Source of the DNA: Tropicimonas sp047971885
Lineage (GTDB): Bacteria > Pseudomonadota > Alphaproteobacteria > Rhodobacterales > Rhodobacteraceae
Assembly (NCBI RefSeq): GCF_047971885.1
Contig: NZ_JBKEAE010000023.1
Location: 8,004 to 72,003 of the forward strand
Length of the DNA: 64,000 bases
Reading direction: 5' to 3'
Under the pieces are notes generated by a model. It made no database searches, had not been told where the DNA came from, and saw only the letters and a list, made by a program, of their open reading frames with translations. Of this stretch, positions 43,428-53,729 are shown piece after piece. The position numbers and the translations under genes were made by a program. How positions within the stretch are numbered: position 1 is the first letter of the stretch; each line of letters starts with the position of its first letter.

Positions 43428-44212
43428 TCAGTTTGCCGTAACAACCAGAAACAGGCGCCGGAACGGGAACAGCACCGACCCGTCCGGCTGCGCCGGATAT
43501 TGTTCGTCAAGGCTCGCGTCATAGGCGGCGAGGAACATCCCCGCCTCGCTCGCTGACAATCTGTCGAGGATCGGCCGCGCCGCGGTCGAGCGGGTGAAGG
43601 CGCGCACCGGATGCCCCTCGTCGGTTGCGGCAAGCCGCTGGTAATAGACCGTCTCCCAGACGATGGCCTCGCCCATCGGCGCCAGCAGGGTGAAATAGGC
43701 CTCGGGCGGGGCGACGGGTGGCCGCCAGTCCGACCAGTCGAACCTGTCGGGAAACAGCGCCGCCGCCAGCTTCCGCAACAGGCTGTGCGACGGGGCCTCG
43801 AACTGGCGCGGCATCTGCACCGCCAGCGTACCACCGGGTGCGAGAAAGCCCATCAGGCGCGGGAAAAGCAGGTCGTGGCGCCCGAGCCAGTGCAGCGCCG
43901 CGTTGGAGAAGATCAGCGCCGGCGGCTCCGCCGGTCGCCATGCCGCGATATCGGCTTCGGTCAGCGTATCGTATCCGCCCCCCTCGCGTGCCGCATCGAG
44001 CATGGCCGGTGAGGAATCGATGCCTGTCAGCGACCTTGCCGGGAAACGGGCGGCCATCGCCCCGGCGATCGCTCCGCTGCCACAGCCCAGATCGGCAATG
44101 CCGCCGGTGGGCAAATCCGGCACGGCGCTCAGCAGATCGAGCGCCGGGCGCAAACGCAAACCCCGGAACCTGAGATAGGCCCCGGGGTTCCAGTCGTTCG
44201 CCGGGGTCGCGC

Positions 44213-44216
<4 letters not shown>
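43428..44216 (-). CDS. tam: SAM-dependent methyltransferase, trans-aconitate 2-methyltransferase-like
   Basis: A 262-aa class I methyltransferase. The SAM-binding loop is IADLGCGSGAIA near residue 40, followed by the acidic end of strand 2 (GIDSSPAMLDAAR) and IFSNAALHWLGRHDLLFPRL, which resembles Tam of E. coli. Tam methylates trans-aconitate, a by-product of aconitase. The assignment among small-molecule methyltransferases is fair, not certain. The ATG overlaps the ftsH stop by four bases. Confidence 0.78.
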
Positions 44217-46132
<1,916 letters not shown>

Positions 46133-46185
46133 GGGGGCAAGACTCCTCGGTCGGGTCTGCGGACGGCGCAAACCGGGTTCCCCAT

Positions 46186-46213
46186 AAGATAGTGGATCGG
46201 GCGCGAGGTTCAA
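46186..46213 (-). promoter_or_regulatory. Probable ftsH promoter
   Basis: On the minus strand TTGAAC and TATCTT are separated by 16 bp, about 54 bp before the GTG start. The elements fit a housekeeping promoter and also loosely a heat-shock sigma-32 type, which would suit ftsH. Confidence 0.5.
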
Positions 46214-46340
46214 CGCGGTTTCCCGCACTCGGTCGATCTAATCCCGGAGGTCACAAGGACGGAGCGTTCGGAATGGTCGGCAACGCGGACGAAGCTGCCG
46301 TTCTTCTTTCGCCCGGAACAGCCGCCCTGGCGGCCCGGGC

Positions 46341-46370
46341 GGCGCCCGTCCGCCCCCTCGGGCGGGCGCC
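46341..46370. repeat. Strong GC hairpin
   Basis: Twelve-bp arms GGCGCCCGTCCG and CGGGCGGGCGCC (one G-U pair) around a 6-nt loop. No T-tract follows on either strand. It may mark the end of the tilS transcript or part of an RNA. Confidence 0.45.
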
Positions 46371-46388
46371 TTGCAACCTCATCGCGCG

Positions 46389-46409
46389 CACGAACGTTGG
46401 AGGTTCGTG
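46389..46409. repeat. Inverted repeat between tilS and ftsH
   Basis: Perfect 7-bp arms CACGAAC and GTTCGTG around 7 nt. It contains GAAC-N7-GTTC, similar in spacing but not orientation to the alphaproteobacterial LexA direct repeat. Confidence 0.35.
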
Positions 46410-46593
46410 GCCGGCATGAAGTGAAGACCACAAGCGCTGCGCGCCCACCCGGCAGACGGGCACCGCCCTCCGTCATGCCAGTTGATTACCGTCACGATGG
46501 GCTCAACGCAGACTTCCTGCGGCGAGCGGCAGCACCTGCCGATCCGGCGAAAAGCCGAAACGCTGTACCTTGCCGTGCTGCCGGCAACCGGTG

Positions 46594-47907
46594 TCAGGCC
46601 GAGGTCAGGGCTTCGACGAATCCGCCGCGCGGCGGGCGCAATTCGGCTGTCCACGCGCCCGGCAGCACCCCCGGCAGCGCCAGCACTTCCTCACCCTGGT
46701 AGAGCGCCGGCAGCGCGGTCAGCGCCGCCCGCGGGTCGCGCCCGCCCGGGATCGGCCCGATCTGACCCAGCCCGCGCGAGCCGAGCGGACGCACCACGAC
46801 ACCGGGGCGCACCGGCCCGCGCAGCAGCCAGCGCCTGTCCCACACCGTTTCGCCATCGAAGGGCAGCACAAGACCGCAAACCGCCTTTTCCTCGCGCGTC
46901 ACGCGAATCACCCCGCCGCGCGCGATCAGCAGACAGCCGTGCAGCGTGCGCACCCGCCCGTCGAGCACGTCTTCGGTTACCTCGGCCAGCGCCTGTGCCC
47001 TCGGCCGGTAGGCCGCCGACGAAACCCACCTCAGCGCATGAGCCAGAAGCGTGGCACGGGTTTCGGCTTCCAGCCCGGCCAGCGCCTCGCGGCTGAAGAT
47101 GACATCGCCATGGCGGATGCGGGTAATGCTCCGGGCGACCTGCGCGGCACGCGCCTCCAGCGCGACACGCGCGCGGCGCAGCCGGCCGGCGGTGGCGGCC
47201 AGCCCCTCGATGTCGAGGCCAAGGCCGGTATCGCCGCGCAGCGCGTTGCGGATACGCACCCGCTCGAAGCCCGGATCATCGTTGGAGGGGTCTTCCGACC
47301 ATTCGATCCCCTTTTCGCGCAGCCAGTCGCGCAGCGTTTCCCGCCGTTCGCCCAGCAGCGGGCGCAGCAACACGAAACCCGGGCCGCCCTGTCCGCTGTC
47401 TTCCGGCATCGGGCCGAGGCATTCGGCAGGCACAACCGGATCGGGCTGAACGATCCGCATCCGCTCGCCCATTCCCGAAAGACCGGCCACACCCGATCCG
47501 CGCGCCAGGTTGATCAGGAAGGTCTCGGCCTGATCGTCCATCGTATGCCCGATCAGGACGTGCCCGATATCGCCGCGCCAACGGTCGATCAGGGCATGGC
47601 GCGCCCGCCGCGCCGCATCCTGAAGGTTGCCGCCCGCCAGTCCGGCCAGCCGCAGCGTGGTATGGGGCAGGTTCAGCCCGGCGGCCTGCGCCCCGGTCCG
47701 GCCCGCCTCGGCGGCGGATTCGGGGCGCAACCCGTGATCCACCGTGACGACATGAAGCGCCACGCCGGCACGCGCCGCCCATTCCGCAACCAGATACATC
47801 AACGCGGTGGAATCGCCGCCGCCCGACACCGAAACCCCCAGCCGCCTTGGGCACGGTTCCGGCAAAAGCCGGTCCATGGCCTCGGCAAAGCGGGTTTCGA
47901 GCGTCAT
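46594..47907 (-). CDS. tilS: tRNA(Ile)-lysidine synthase
   Basis: A 437-aa ATP-dependent enzyme that modifies C34 of tRNA-Ile(CAU) to lysidine so that it reads AUA. The PP-loop motif SGGGDS is at residues 28-33; HVVTVDHGLRPESAAEA and GHTMDDQAETFLINLARGSG (split at DQAET) follow, as does WSEDPSNDD. The C-terminal substrate domain ends near GGFVEALTS. I chose the ATG at 47907 with AGGAGG just upstream; the open frame back to 47961 is in the cpoB tail. Confidence 0.92.
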   Translation of the reverse strand: MTLETRFAEAMDRLLPEPCPRRLGVSVSGGGDSTALMYLVAEWAARAGVALHVVTVDHGLRPESAAEAGRTGAQAAGLNLPHTTLRLAGLAGGNLQDAARRARHALIDRWRGDIGHVLIGHTMDDQAETFLINLARGSGVAGLSGMGERMRIVQPDPVVPAECLGPMPEDSGQGGPGFVLLRPLLGERRETLRDWLREKGIEWSEDPSNDDPGFERVRIRNALRGDTGLGLDIEGLAATAGRLRRARVALEARAAQVARSITRIRHGDVIFSREALAGLEAETRATLLAHALRWVSSAAYRPRAQALAEVTEDVLDGRVRTLHGCLLIARGGVIRVTREEKAVCGLVLPFDGETVWDRRWLLRGPVRPGVVVRPLGSRGLGQIGPIPGGRDPRAALTALPALYQGEEVLALPGVLPGAWTAELRPPRGGFVEALTSA

Positions 47908-47929
47908 GGCGCCTCCTGCATCCCTGCCC

Positions 47930-48751
47930 TCAGGGGCAGCCGAGCCGGCTGCGGGCGGCATCGGCCGAGGTCACTTCGGCACTGCCGGGAAAGCGCGCGC
48001 CAACCTCGCCCAGCATTACGCAGGCTTCATCGGTCTGGCCCAGCGTCCCGAGGCTCTCGCCCAGTTTCAGCAGCGCCTGCGGCGCCGTACCGCCGGCAGG
48101 TTCGGCGGAAAAGGCGTTGAGATAGGCCGTCGCCGCCGATCTGGTCTCGCCCAGCTGACTGTGGGCATCGCCGGCCAGCAGATGCGCGCGCGGGGTCAGC
48201 GGGCCGGCGGGATAGGTCTCGGCGAAGGTGGCGAACAGCCGCGCCGCGCTGGCGGTATCGCCCGACGAAAGCGCCGCCTCGGCCCGGTCGAAATCGGCCC
48301 GCTCCCCCATGGCAAGCTGCGCGCCGCCCCCGGTTTCGGATGCGGCCGTCGCGGGCGGGGCGGGCAGCACACCGCCGCCCAGCGTCGGGGTATCGCCCAG
48401 CTTGCTCACGTCGCAGGCGTCCTCAAGCTCGCAAAGCCGGAACTCCAGATCGCCGATCCGGTTGGTGCCATCCTTGACGATCCGGTCGACGCGAAACTGC
48501 AGCTCTTCGGTCTGTGCGGTCAGGCGCTGCAATTCGGATTCGATCACATTCACCCGGTCGATGACCGAGGGGGGAAGCTGCTGCGCTCCCGACGCCCCGG
48601 TGGTCGAAAGCTCCTGCGTCAGCTTCTTCACCTCGACGTAGAGCACGGTCAGTTCCTGACGGATATCGGCGAGCGTTTCGGAACCGCCCTGCGCCGCAAC
48701 GGGCTGGGCCAGCGCGACCAGGCCGGCAAGGACAAGAAGGGTCCGGTGCAT
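47930..48751 (-). CDS. cpoB: Tol-Pal system protein CpoB/YbgF
   Basis: A 273-aa periplasmic protein that links the Tol-Pal system with septal wall synthesis. The signal peptide ends near residue 20 (AQPVAAQGG). A coiled-coil trimerisation segment (about 25-85) precedes the C-terminal TPR domain (about 150-270: DTASAARLFATFAETYP, ALLKLGESLGTLGQTDEAC). It lies between pal and tilS. Confidence 0.9.
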   Translation of the reverse strand: MHRTLLVLAGLVALAQPVAAQGGSETLADIRQELTVLYVEVKKLTQELSTTGASGAQQLPPSVIDRVNVIESELQRLTAQTEELQFRVDRIVKDGTNRIGDLEFRLCELEDACDVSKLGDTPTLGGGVLPAPPATAASETGGGAQLAMGERADFDRAEAALSSGDTASAARLFATFAETYPAGPLTPRAHLLAGDAHSQLGETRSAATAYLNAFSAEPAGGTAPQALLKLGESLGTLGQTDEACVMLGEVGARFPGSAEVTSADAARSRLGCP

Positions 48752-48762
48752 GGCGTGGCGCC

Positions 48763-49272
48763 TCAGCTTGTCGGCGCGGCGCGCAGCACGGTCACGGCGC
48801 GGCGGTTCTTGGCATAGCAGGCCTCTTCCGAGCAGATCTCGAGCGGGCGCTCCTTGCCGTAGCTGACGGTATCGAGCCGCGTTCCCGCAACACCGCGCGA
48901 GATCAGGTATTCCTGCACCGCGTTGGCCCGCCGCGCACCGAGCGCAAGGTTGTATTCGCGCGTGCCCTGTTCGTCGGCATGGCCTTCGACGGTCGCGTTG
49001 TAGCCGGTGTTCTGATTGAGCCAGCCCGCCTGCCCGTTCAGCGTCTGCTGCGCCTCGGCGGTCAGCGAGGACTGATCGACCGGGAACAGGACACGGTCGC
49101 CCACGCGCGACTGGAAATAGGCCGGCGAGGCCGGGTTCGAGGCGTCTCCCGCCGCCCCGTAGCCGCCGGCGCCGTAGCCGCCGGCCATGCTGTTGCTGTC
49201 CACCTTCTTCGCGCAGGCGGATACGCCAAGCGCCGCGATCAGCAGGACGGCCTTGATGGCGATATGAGCCAT
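48763..49272 (-). CDS. pal: Peptidoglycan-associated lipoprotein Pal
   Basis: A 169-aa outer-membrane lipoprotein binding peptidoglycan. The lipobox LGVSAC has Cys20; a Gly/Tyr-rich linker (GGYGAGGYGAAG) follows. The OmpA-like domain (about 62-169) shows LFPVDQSSLTAEAQQTL, VEGHADEQGTREYNLALG and RANAVQEYLISRGV. The chosen ATG at 49272 starts the signal peptide; the open frame upstream to 49386 has no export signal. It is 119 bp downstream of tolB. Confidence 0.94.
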   Translation of the reverse strand: MAHIAIKAVLLIAALGVSACAKKVDSNSMAGGYGAGGYGAAGDASNPASPAYFQSRVGDRVLFPVDQSSLTAEAQQTLNGQAGWLNQNTGYNATVEGHADEQGTREYNLALGARRANAVQEYLISRGVAGTRLDTVSYGKERPLEICSEEACYAKNRRAVTVLRAAPTS

Positions 49273-49391
49273 GATGTGACTGCTCCGTAAAAACCTCTCT
49301 CGCACTACTATCATTGGCAGGTCGCCAAGGGAACGCCTAGCAGACGTCCCGATTCCGCCGCCGTATCCCGGTGGCGGCGGGGGCACGCGCG

Positions 49392-50714
49392 TCAGGGCAG
49401 CAGCGGCGACCAGGCCGGATCCGAGGCGGCGCCCGGTGTCGGCACCCGGCGCAGGTTGCGCCCGGTGATGTCGACCGAATAGAGCGCCGGCTGGCCCGCC
49501 GCGCCCGAGCTTTGCCGGGTGAACATCACCACCCGGCCGTTAGGCGCCCATGTCGGCCCCTCGTCGAGGAACGACGCGGTGAGCAGGCGCTCCTCGGAGC
49601 CGTCGGTGCGCATCACGCCAATGTGAAAGCGGCCCTCATTCTGCTTGGTGAAGGCGATCAGGTCGCCGCGTGGCGACCAGACCGGTGTGCCGTAGCGCCC
49701 CGGGCCCTGCGAGATCCGCCGCGCCTCCCCGCCCGAGGCGGGCATGACATAGAGCTGCTGCGTACCCGAACGATCGCTTTCGAACACGATCTGCGCGCCG
49801 TCGGGCGAAAAGCTGGGCGAGGTTTCGATGGCGGGGGTTGCGGTCAGTTGCGACGACTGGCCGCCGATTCGGTGGAGAAAGATATCGGTGTTGCCGCCGC
49901 GCGATTCCGAAAACACCACCGTCGTGCCGTCGGGCCCGAATCGCGGCGAGAAGGTCATCGTGCCGGATTGCCCGGCAAGCAGCCGCTGCTGCACCGCGTT
50001 GCCGACCTGCATCATGTAAACCTCGGGCACGCCGCTGGCATAGGAGGTATAAAGCACCCGGTCACCGTTGGGCGAAAACCGCGGCGCCAGCACCAGCGAG
50101 GACGCATCGGTCAGATAGGCGACATTCGCGCCATCGTAATCCATCACCGCCAGCCGCTTGAGCCTCGCGTCCTTCGGTCCTTCCTCGTGCACGAAAACGA
50201 CGCGGCTGTCGAAATAGCCGCCCTCGCCGGTGATCCGGGAATAGACCTGATCGGCCACCTTGTGCGCCAGCCGCCGCACGCTCGCCTGCGAGCCTGAAAG
50301 CTGCAATCCGTCCCCCAGCGGAGCGCCGGAATACACGTCGAACAGGCGGAACTTGACCGTCACCTGCCCGCCGTCCGAAACACTGACCGCACCGGTGATG
50401 AGCGCCTGCGCGTTGATCGCCTTCCAGTCGGGATAGGAAACCGGCGCATCGAAGCTGGTAACGCGGGCGATATGCGAATCGGCGGGGATCTCGCGGAAGA
50501 GGCCCGTGCCCTCCAGATCCTGCGCGATCACCCGGGTGACATCGTTGGCCGCCTGTCCGGCCGCGCCCGATTCGGCAACGAATGCCGGAATGGCAAAGGG
50601 CAGCGGTTCGATCACCCCTTCGGTGATCTCGATCCGCAGAGGGCTCTGCGCCAGTGCGCCCTGGAGGGGCAGCAGGCAGGCGATCGCCAGGACCAGGGTA
50701 CGCAGGAACATCAC
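49392..50714 (-). CDS. tolB: Tol-Pal system beta-propeller protein TolB
   Basis: A 440-aa periplasmic protein that shuttles between Pal and TolA. The signal peptide ends near residue 22 (GALAQSP). The N-terminal alpha/beta domain (about 25-160) is followed by a six-bladed propeller with repeats such as PRFSPNGDRVLYTSYASG, SPRFGPDGTTVVFSE and PSFSPDGAQIVFESDRSG. The start overlaps the tolA stop by four bases. Confidence 0.95.
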   Translation of the reverse strand: MMFLRTLVLAIACLLPLQGALAQSPLRIEITEGVIEPLPFAIPAFVAESGAAGQAANDVTRVIAQDLEGTGLFREIPADSHIARVTSFDAPVSYPDWKAINAQALITGAVSVSDGGQVTVKFRLFDVYSGAPLGDGLQLSGSQASVRRLAHKVADQVYSRITGEGGYFDSRVVFVHEEGPKDARLKRLAVMDYDGANVAYLTDASSLVLAPRFSPNGDRVLYTSYASGVPEVYMMQVGNAVQQRLLAGQSGTMTFSPRFGPDGTTVVFSESRGGNTDIFLHRIGGQSSQLTATPAIETSPSFSPDGAQIVFESDRSGTQQLYVMPASGGEARRISQGPGRYGTPVWSPRGDLIAFTKQNEGRFHIGVMRTDGSEERLLTASFLDEGPTWAPNGRVVMFTRQSSGAAGQPALYSVDITGRNLRRVPTPGAASDPAWSPLLP

Positions 50715-51913
50715 TTGATCCTCATTTTTTCGGGATTGAATACCATCTCGATCTCGCGCCAGTGAGCGTATTTCTCCGCCGGCAGGTCGAAACCATCGCC
50801 GCCGCAGCGGATGATCGCCCTGCGTGCGGCCTCGAACGCCTGCCGTGCGGCGGCTTCGCTGCCGCCCTCATAGCCGGTCATCCGGATCGAGGCCACATCG
50901 GGTGTCGCGTTTTCGTTCATCGAAACGAAAACCGTGACCGTGGTGCCCAGTGCGTCGGTCGACAGCGACCCGACGTTCCAGCAGCGTTCGACCCCAATCC
51001 GCAGCGCGTCGCGCTCGCCCGAAGTCAGCGGCGGCCCGCTGGCGACGGTGCCGGTGCCCGAGGCCTCCGACGGGGTTCCGCCGGCGACGGCCTCGGCCAC
51101 GGCGGCGGCTATCGCATCTTCGGCGGCGGGTTCGGCCGTTTCGGCCGGCGGTGTTCCGGGCTCGCTGCGGCTGGCAACGTTTCCTGACGCCGCGCGCTGG
51201 CTGGCCGCTTCGCTGACCGGCGCCGGCGCCGGCCGCGCCGGCCGGCTGTGCGGGCGCGGCGTACCTGTGGGCGCCAGCGCCACGGCGGTTCCGCCCGGCT
51301 CCTCGGTCGCCTCGGTGGTCAGTTCCGTGCCCGCCTCTTCGGGGGCCGTGGCCGACTGCGCCTCGACCGGGGTTTCTCCGGCGGTGTTCTCGTCGGGGCG
51401 AACCGCTTCGCGCAGTTCGGGCGCCACCTCGGCATCGGGTGCGGGGCGCTCCGCCGGAAGCGGCGCCACACGTGGTGCCGTTCGCGGCACCGGCGCGCGT
51501 TCGGGCGCCAGCACCATGCCGGCGCCCTCGGGCGCATCGGGCATTGCAGGCGCCGCAGGCGCCACCGGCCGCACCTCGGCCTGCGGCGGCTCGAAAGTCT
51601 CGGCCACCTCCGGCCTGTCCTCGCTCCGGGGACTTTCGGCAGCTTCGGGCGCGGGGCGCGATTGCGGCGGTGTCTCGGCCTGCGGAACCTCCGGGGCCCG
51701 GGCCGTATCGGGCGCGCTCGGGGTGGCCGGGGCATCCGTTACCTCGGGGGCCGCCGGCCGCGCCGCCATCATCGCGGCAAATTCCTCACCCGAGATGACG
51801 GTTACGTTGGTGAATTCCGTGTCATTTCGGGCGAACGAGAACAATCCCCCGAACAGCATCCAGAAGATCAGCACCGCATGGGCGATGCCCGAGACCCTGG
51901 CCCCGGTATTCAT
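50711..51913 (-). CDS. tolA: TolA-like energy-transducing protein
   Basis: A 400-aa inner-membrane protein with a single N-terminal helix (about 7-27), a long central region (about 50-290) rich in Ala, Pro, Glu and Thr, and a C-terminal domain (about 310-400) with LRIGVERCWNVGSLST and the TolA/TonB-like fold. It couples TolQ-TolR to TolB-Pal. The middle is unlike the Lys/Ala helix of E. coli TolA. I chose the ATG at 51913 to match relatives; an ATG at 51931 six codons earlier overlaps the end of tolR by eight bases and is possible. Confidence 0.88.
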   Translation of the reverse strand: MNTGARVSGIAHAVLIFWMLFGGLFSFARNDTEFTNVTVISGEEFAAMMAARPAAPEVTDAPATPSAPDTARAPEVPQAETPPQSRPAPEAAESPRSEDRPEVAETFEPPQAEVRPVAPAAPAMPDAPEGAGMVLAPERAPVPRTAPRVAPLPAERPAPDAEVAPELREAVRPDENTAGETPVEAQSATAPEEAGTELTTEATEEPGGTAVALAPTGTPRPHSRPARPAPAPVSEAASQRAASGNVASRSEPGTPPAETAEPAAEDAIAAAVAEAVAGGTPSEASGTGTVASGPPLTSGERDALRIGVERCWNVGSLSTDALGTTVTVFVSMNENATPDVASIRMTGYEGGSEAAARQAFEAARRAIIRCGGDGFDLPAEKYAHWREIEMVFNPEKMRIK

Positions 51914-51923
51914 GTGGATCGCG

Positions 51924-52403
51924 CTAACCATCTCCGCCGTCGAGTGTCGGGCCGCCGCTGTCCGTCACCAGCCCGATATTCGAGAAACCGCCGGCATTCA
52001 GCGCACCCATTACCTGCATGACGCGTTCGTAGGGGATCGCGCCGTCGGCGCGCAGGAACACCTTGTCGTCGGCGCGTTCGGCGGCAATGCCGCGCAGGCG
52101 GCTCACCAGTTCGGCCTCGGGCACCTCGGTCGTCATGATGGTGACGGTTCCGTCGGCGGAAAGGCTGATCACCAGCGGTTCCTCCTGCTCGTGCGGCAGG
52201 GCCTGCGCCGCCGTCCTGGGCAGTTCCACCGGCACGCCCACCGTCAGCATCGGGGCCGCCACCATGAAGATGATCAGCAGCACCAGCATAACGTCGACAA
52301 AGGGCGTCACGTTGATCTCGGACATCGCGCGCGGATGCCGGTGCGACCGCCGCCGCCGCCGGCTGCCGCCTCCGCCATCGGATTTCATCGCACCGGCGCC
52401 CAT
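51924..52403 (-). CDS. tolR: Biopolymer transport protein TolR
   Basis: A 159-aa ExbD/TolR-family protein of the inner-membrane motor. A basic, Arg/His-rich N-terminus leads to the single helix INVTPFVDVMLVLLIIFMV (in which Asp36 is the proton-carrying residue), then a periplasmic domain ending in VMGALNAGGFSNIGLVT. It starts 3 bp after tolQ. Confidence 0.95.
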   Translation of the reverse strand: MGAGAMKSDGGGGSRRRRRSHRHPRAMSEINVTPFVDVMLVLLIIFMVAAPMLTVGVPVELPRTAAQALPHEQEEPLVISLSADGTVTIMTTEVPEAELVSRLRGIAAERADDKVFLRADGAIPYERVMQVMGALNAGGFSNIGLVTDSGGPTLDGGDG

Positions 52404-52406
52404 GGC

Positions 52407-53102
52407 TCAGCTATCCAACTGCCGCGACAGGATGGTCGAGAATTCGTCGGCAAAGCTCTCCCAGCCGCCGACGATGCGGTCGGAATCGCTTTGCAGCTTG
52501 TTGTAGAAGATCACCGCCGGAATGGCCGCCAGCAGGCCCAGCCCGGTGGCCACCAGCGCCTCGGAAATACCCGGCGCAACCACGGCGAGGTTGGTGTTCT
52601 GCGACGCGGCGATCTCCTCGAAGTCGTTCTTCATCCCCCAGACCGTGCCGAACAGCCCGACGAAGGGCGCGGTCGACCCGACCGTCGCCAGAAAGCCCAG
52701 GCCACGGTTCATCTCCTCGGCCTCCTTGGCGATCGCCACGTCCATCGAGCGGTCGATTCGCGCCTGCGCCCCGGCGATCTGCCCGCCATCGGCGCGGTGC
52801 GACCGGCGCCATTCGGTCATTCCGGCAGCAAAGATCCGCTCGGGCGCCGATTTCGGATCAGGGCCAACCTGGTCGAACAATTCGTCCAGCGGCTCGCCGG
52901 ACCAGAATTTCTCGTCGAAATCCTCGGTCTGGCGGCGGGCCAGCCTGAAATTGATGTGTTTCTGGATGATGATCGCCCACGACCAGAACGAGGCCGCAAT
53001 CAGCATCAGCATCACGAGTTTGACGGTAAAGGTGGCGCGGGCGAAAAGCGCCCACAGCGAGAAATCTATCTCCTGCGCCGCGGAAAGGGTCGACGGATCC
53101 AT
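52407..53102 (-). CDS. tolQ: Biopolymer transport protein TolQ
   Basis: A 231-aa ExbB/TolQ-family proton channel with three membrane helices (about 20-40, 130-152 and 168-192). Conserved segments include FLATVGSTAPFVGLFGTVWG and GISEALVATGLGLLAAIPAV. It opens the tolQRAB-pal-cpoB group, 150 bp downstream of ybgC. A 12-bp palindrome (GCCGCATGCGGC, 53205-53216) lies in that gap. Confidence 0.96.
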   Translation of the reverse strand: MDPSTLSAAQEIDFSLWALFARATFTVKLVMLMLIAASFWSWAIIIQKHINFRLARRQTEDFDEKFWSGEPLDELFDQVGPDPKSAPERIFAAGMTEWRRSHRADGGQIAGAQARIDRSMDVAIAKEAEEMNRGLGFLATVGSTAPFVGLFGTVWGMKNDFEEIAASQNTNLAVVAPGISEALVATGLGLLAAIPAVIFYNKLQSDSDRIVGGWESFADEFSTILSRQLDS

Positions 53103-53252
53103 GTGCCTGCTCGTGTTGTCTGCCGCTTCTCGGGCGGCTCTTGCCGCGAAACTTACCCGGTTTGAAGGGGAAAGGCCAACACGAAGGTGTTACGACGGAC
53201 AAACGCCGCATGCGGCCGGTGACCTGTGCGGAATCCCGCCGCGCGCGCCGCG

Positions 53253-53645
53253 CTATGCCGCCATCAGGGTCCGCACCGCCTCGGGCAGCCGTTGCGGTCG
53301 CCCGTCCAGCGACATGGCAACCACGACAACCCGTGCCGCGAACAGCACCTGCGCCCCGCGCAGCACCCGCTGGTCCATGACGAACCGCGCACCGCTGATC
53401 CCGGTCAGTCCGGTTTCGACCGTCAGCACATCGTCCAGCCGCGCCGGGGCGAGGTAATCGGCCTCGATCCGCCGGACGGCAAAGACGATACCTGTCTCGT
53501 CGCGCAGCGCGTTCTGGTCGACCCCGATACCGCGCACCCATTCCGAACGCCCGCGCTCGATGAACTTCAGGTAATTGGCGTAATAGACTATCCCCGCCAT
53601 GTCGGTGTCTTCGTAATAGACGCGGAGCGTGTGGATGTGCGGCAT
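53253..53645 (-). CDS. ybgC: Tol-Pal-associated acyl-CoA thioesterase YbgC
   Basis: A 130-aa hotdog-fold thioesterase. The active-site segment is YEDTDMAGIVYYANYLKF with the catalytic Asp at residues 13-15, followed by ERGRSEWVRGIG. It hydrolyses short acyl-CoA or acts in phospholipid metabolism, and is encoded at the head of tol operons in many proteobacteria. Residue length is standard. Confidence 0.93.
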   Translation of the reverse strand: MPHIHTLRVYYEDTDMAGIVYYANYLKFIERGRSEWVRGIGVDQNALRDETGIVFAVRRIEADYLAPARLDDVLTVETGLTGISGARFVMDQRVLRGAQVLFAARVVVVAMSLDGRPQRLPEAVRTLMAA

Positions 53646-53729
53646 GGCGGTCTCCTTCCCCGGCTCGCGTTGCGCGAAGGGCCTGCGTCCGGCTCACCCC
53701 CAACCGCTTCCCACGGACCGGCCGGGAAA

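Larger units (their letters stand above)
46133..46593. other. Gene-free region between tilS and ftsH
   Basis: 461 bases without a convincing gene. The frames that stay open are Arg/Pro-rich and look like GC-rich chance frames. It holds the likely ftsH promoter (46186), a strong GC hairpin (46341) and a 7-7-7 inverted repeat (46389). I looked for tRNA, SRP RNA, RNase P and tmRNA signatures and recognised none, but an unannotated RNA on the minus strand is possible. Confidence 0.5.

Noticed and set aside
46389..46409. GAAC-N7-GTTC as an SOS box
   Set aside because: Alphaproteobacterial LexA sites are direct repeats (GTTC-N7-GTTC). This is an inverted repeat and lies some 260 bp from ftsH, not near a repair gene.
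46210..46476. Small minus-strand open frames between tilS and ftsH
   Set aside because: Arg/Pro-rich products and no conserved feature; more likely chance frames in GC-rich DNA.
50934..53165. Plus-strand open frame of about 740 codons
   Set aside because: Antisense to tolA, tolR and tolQ. Its Ser/Ala/Gly-rich sequence mirrors the Pro/Glu/Ala stalk of TolA.
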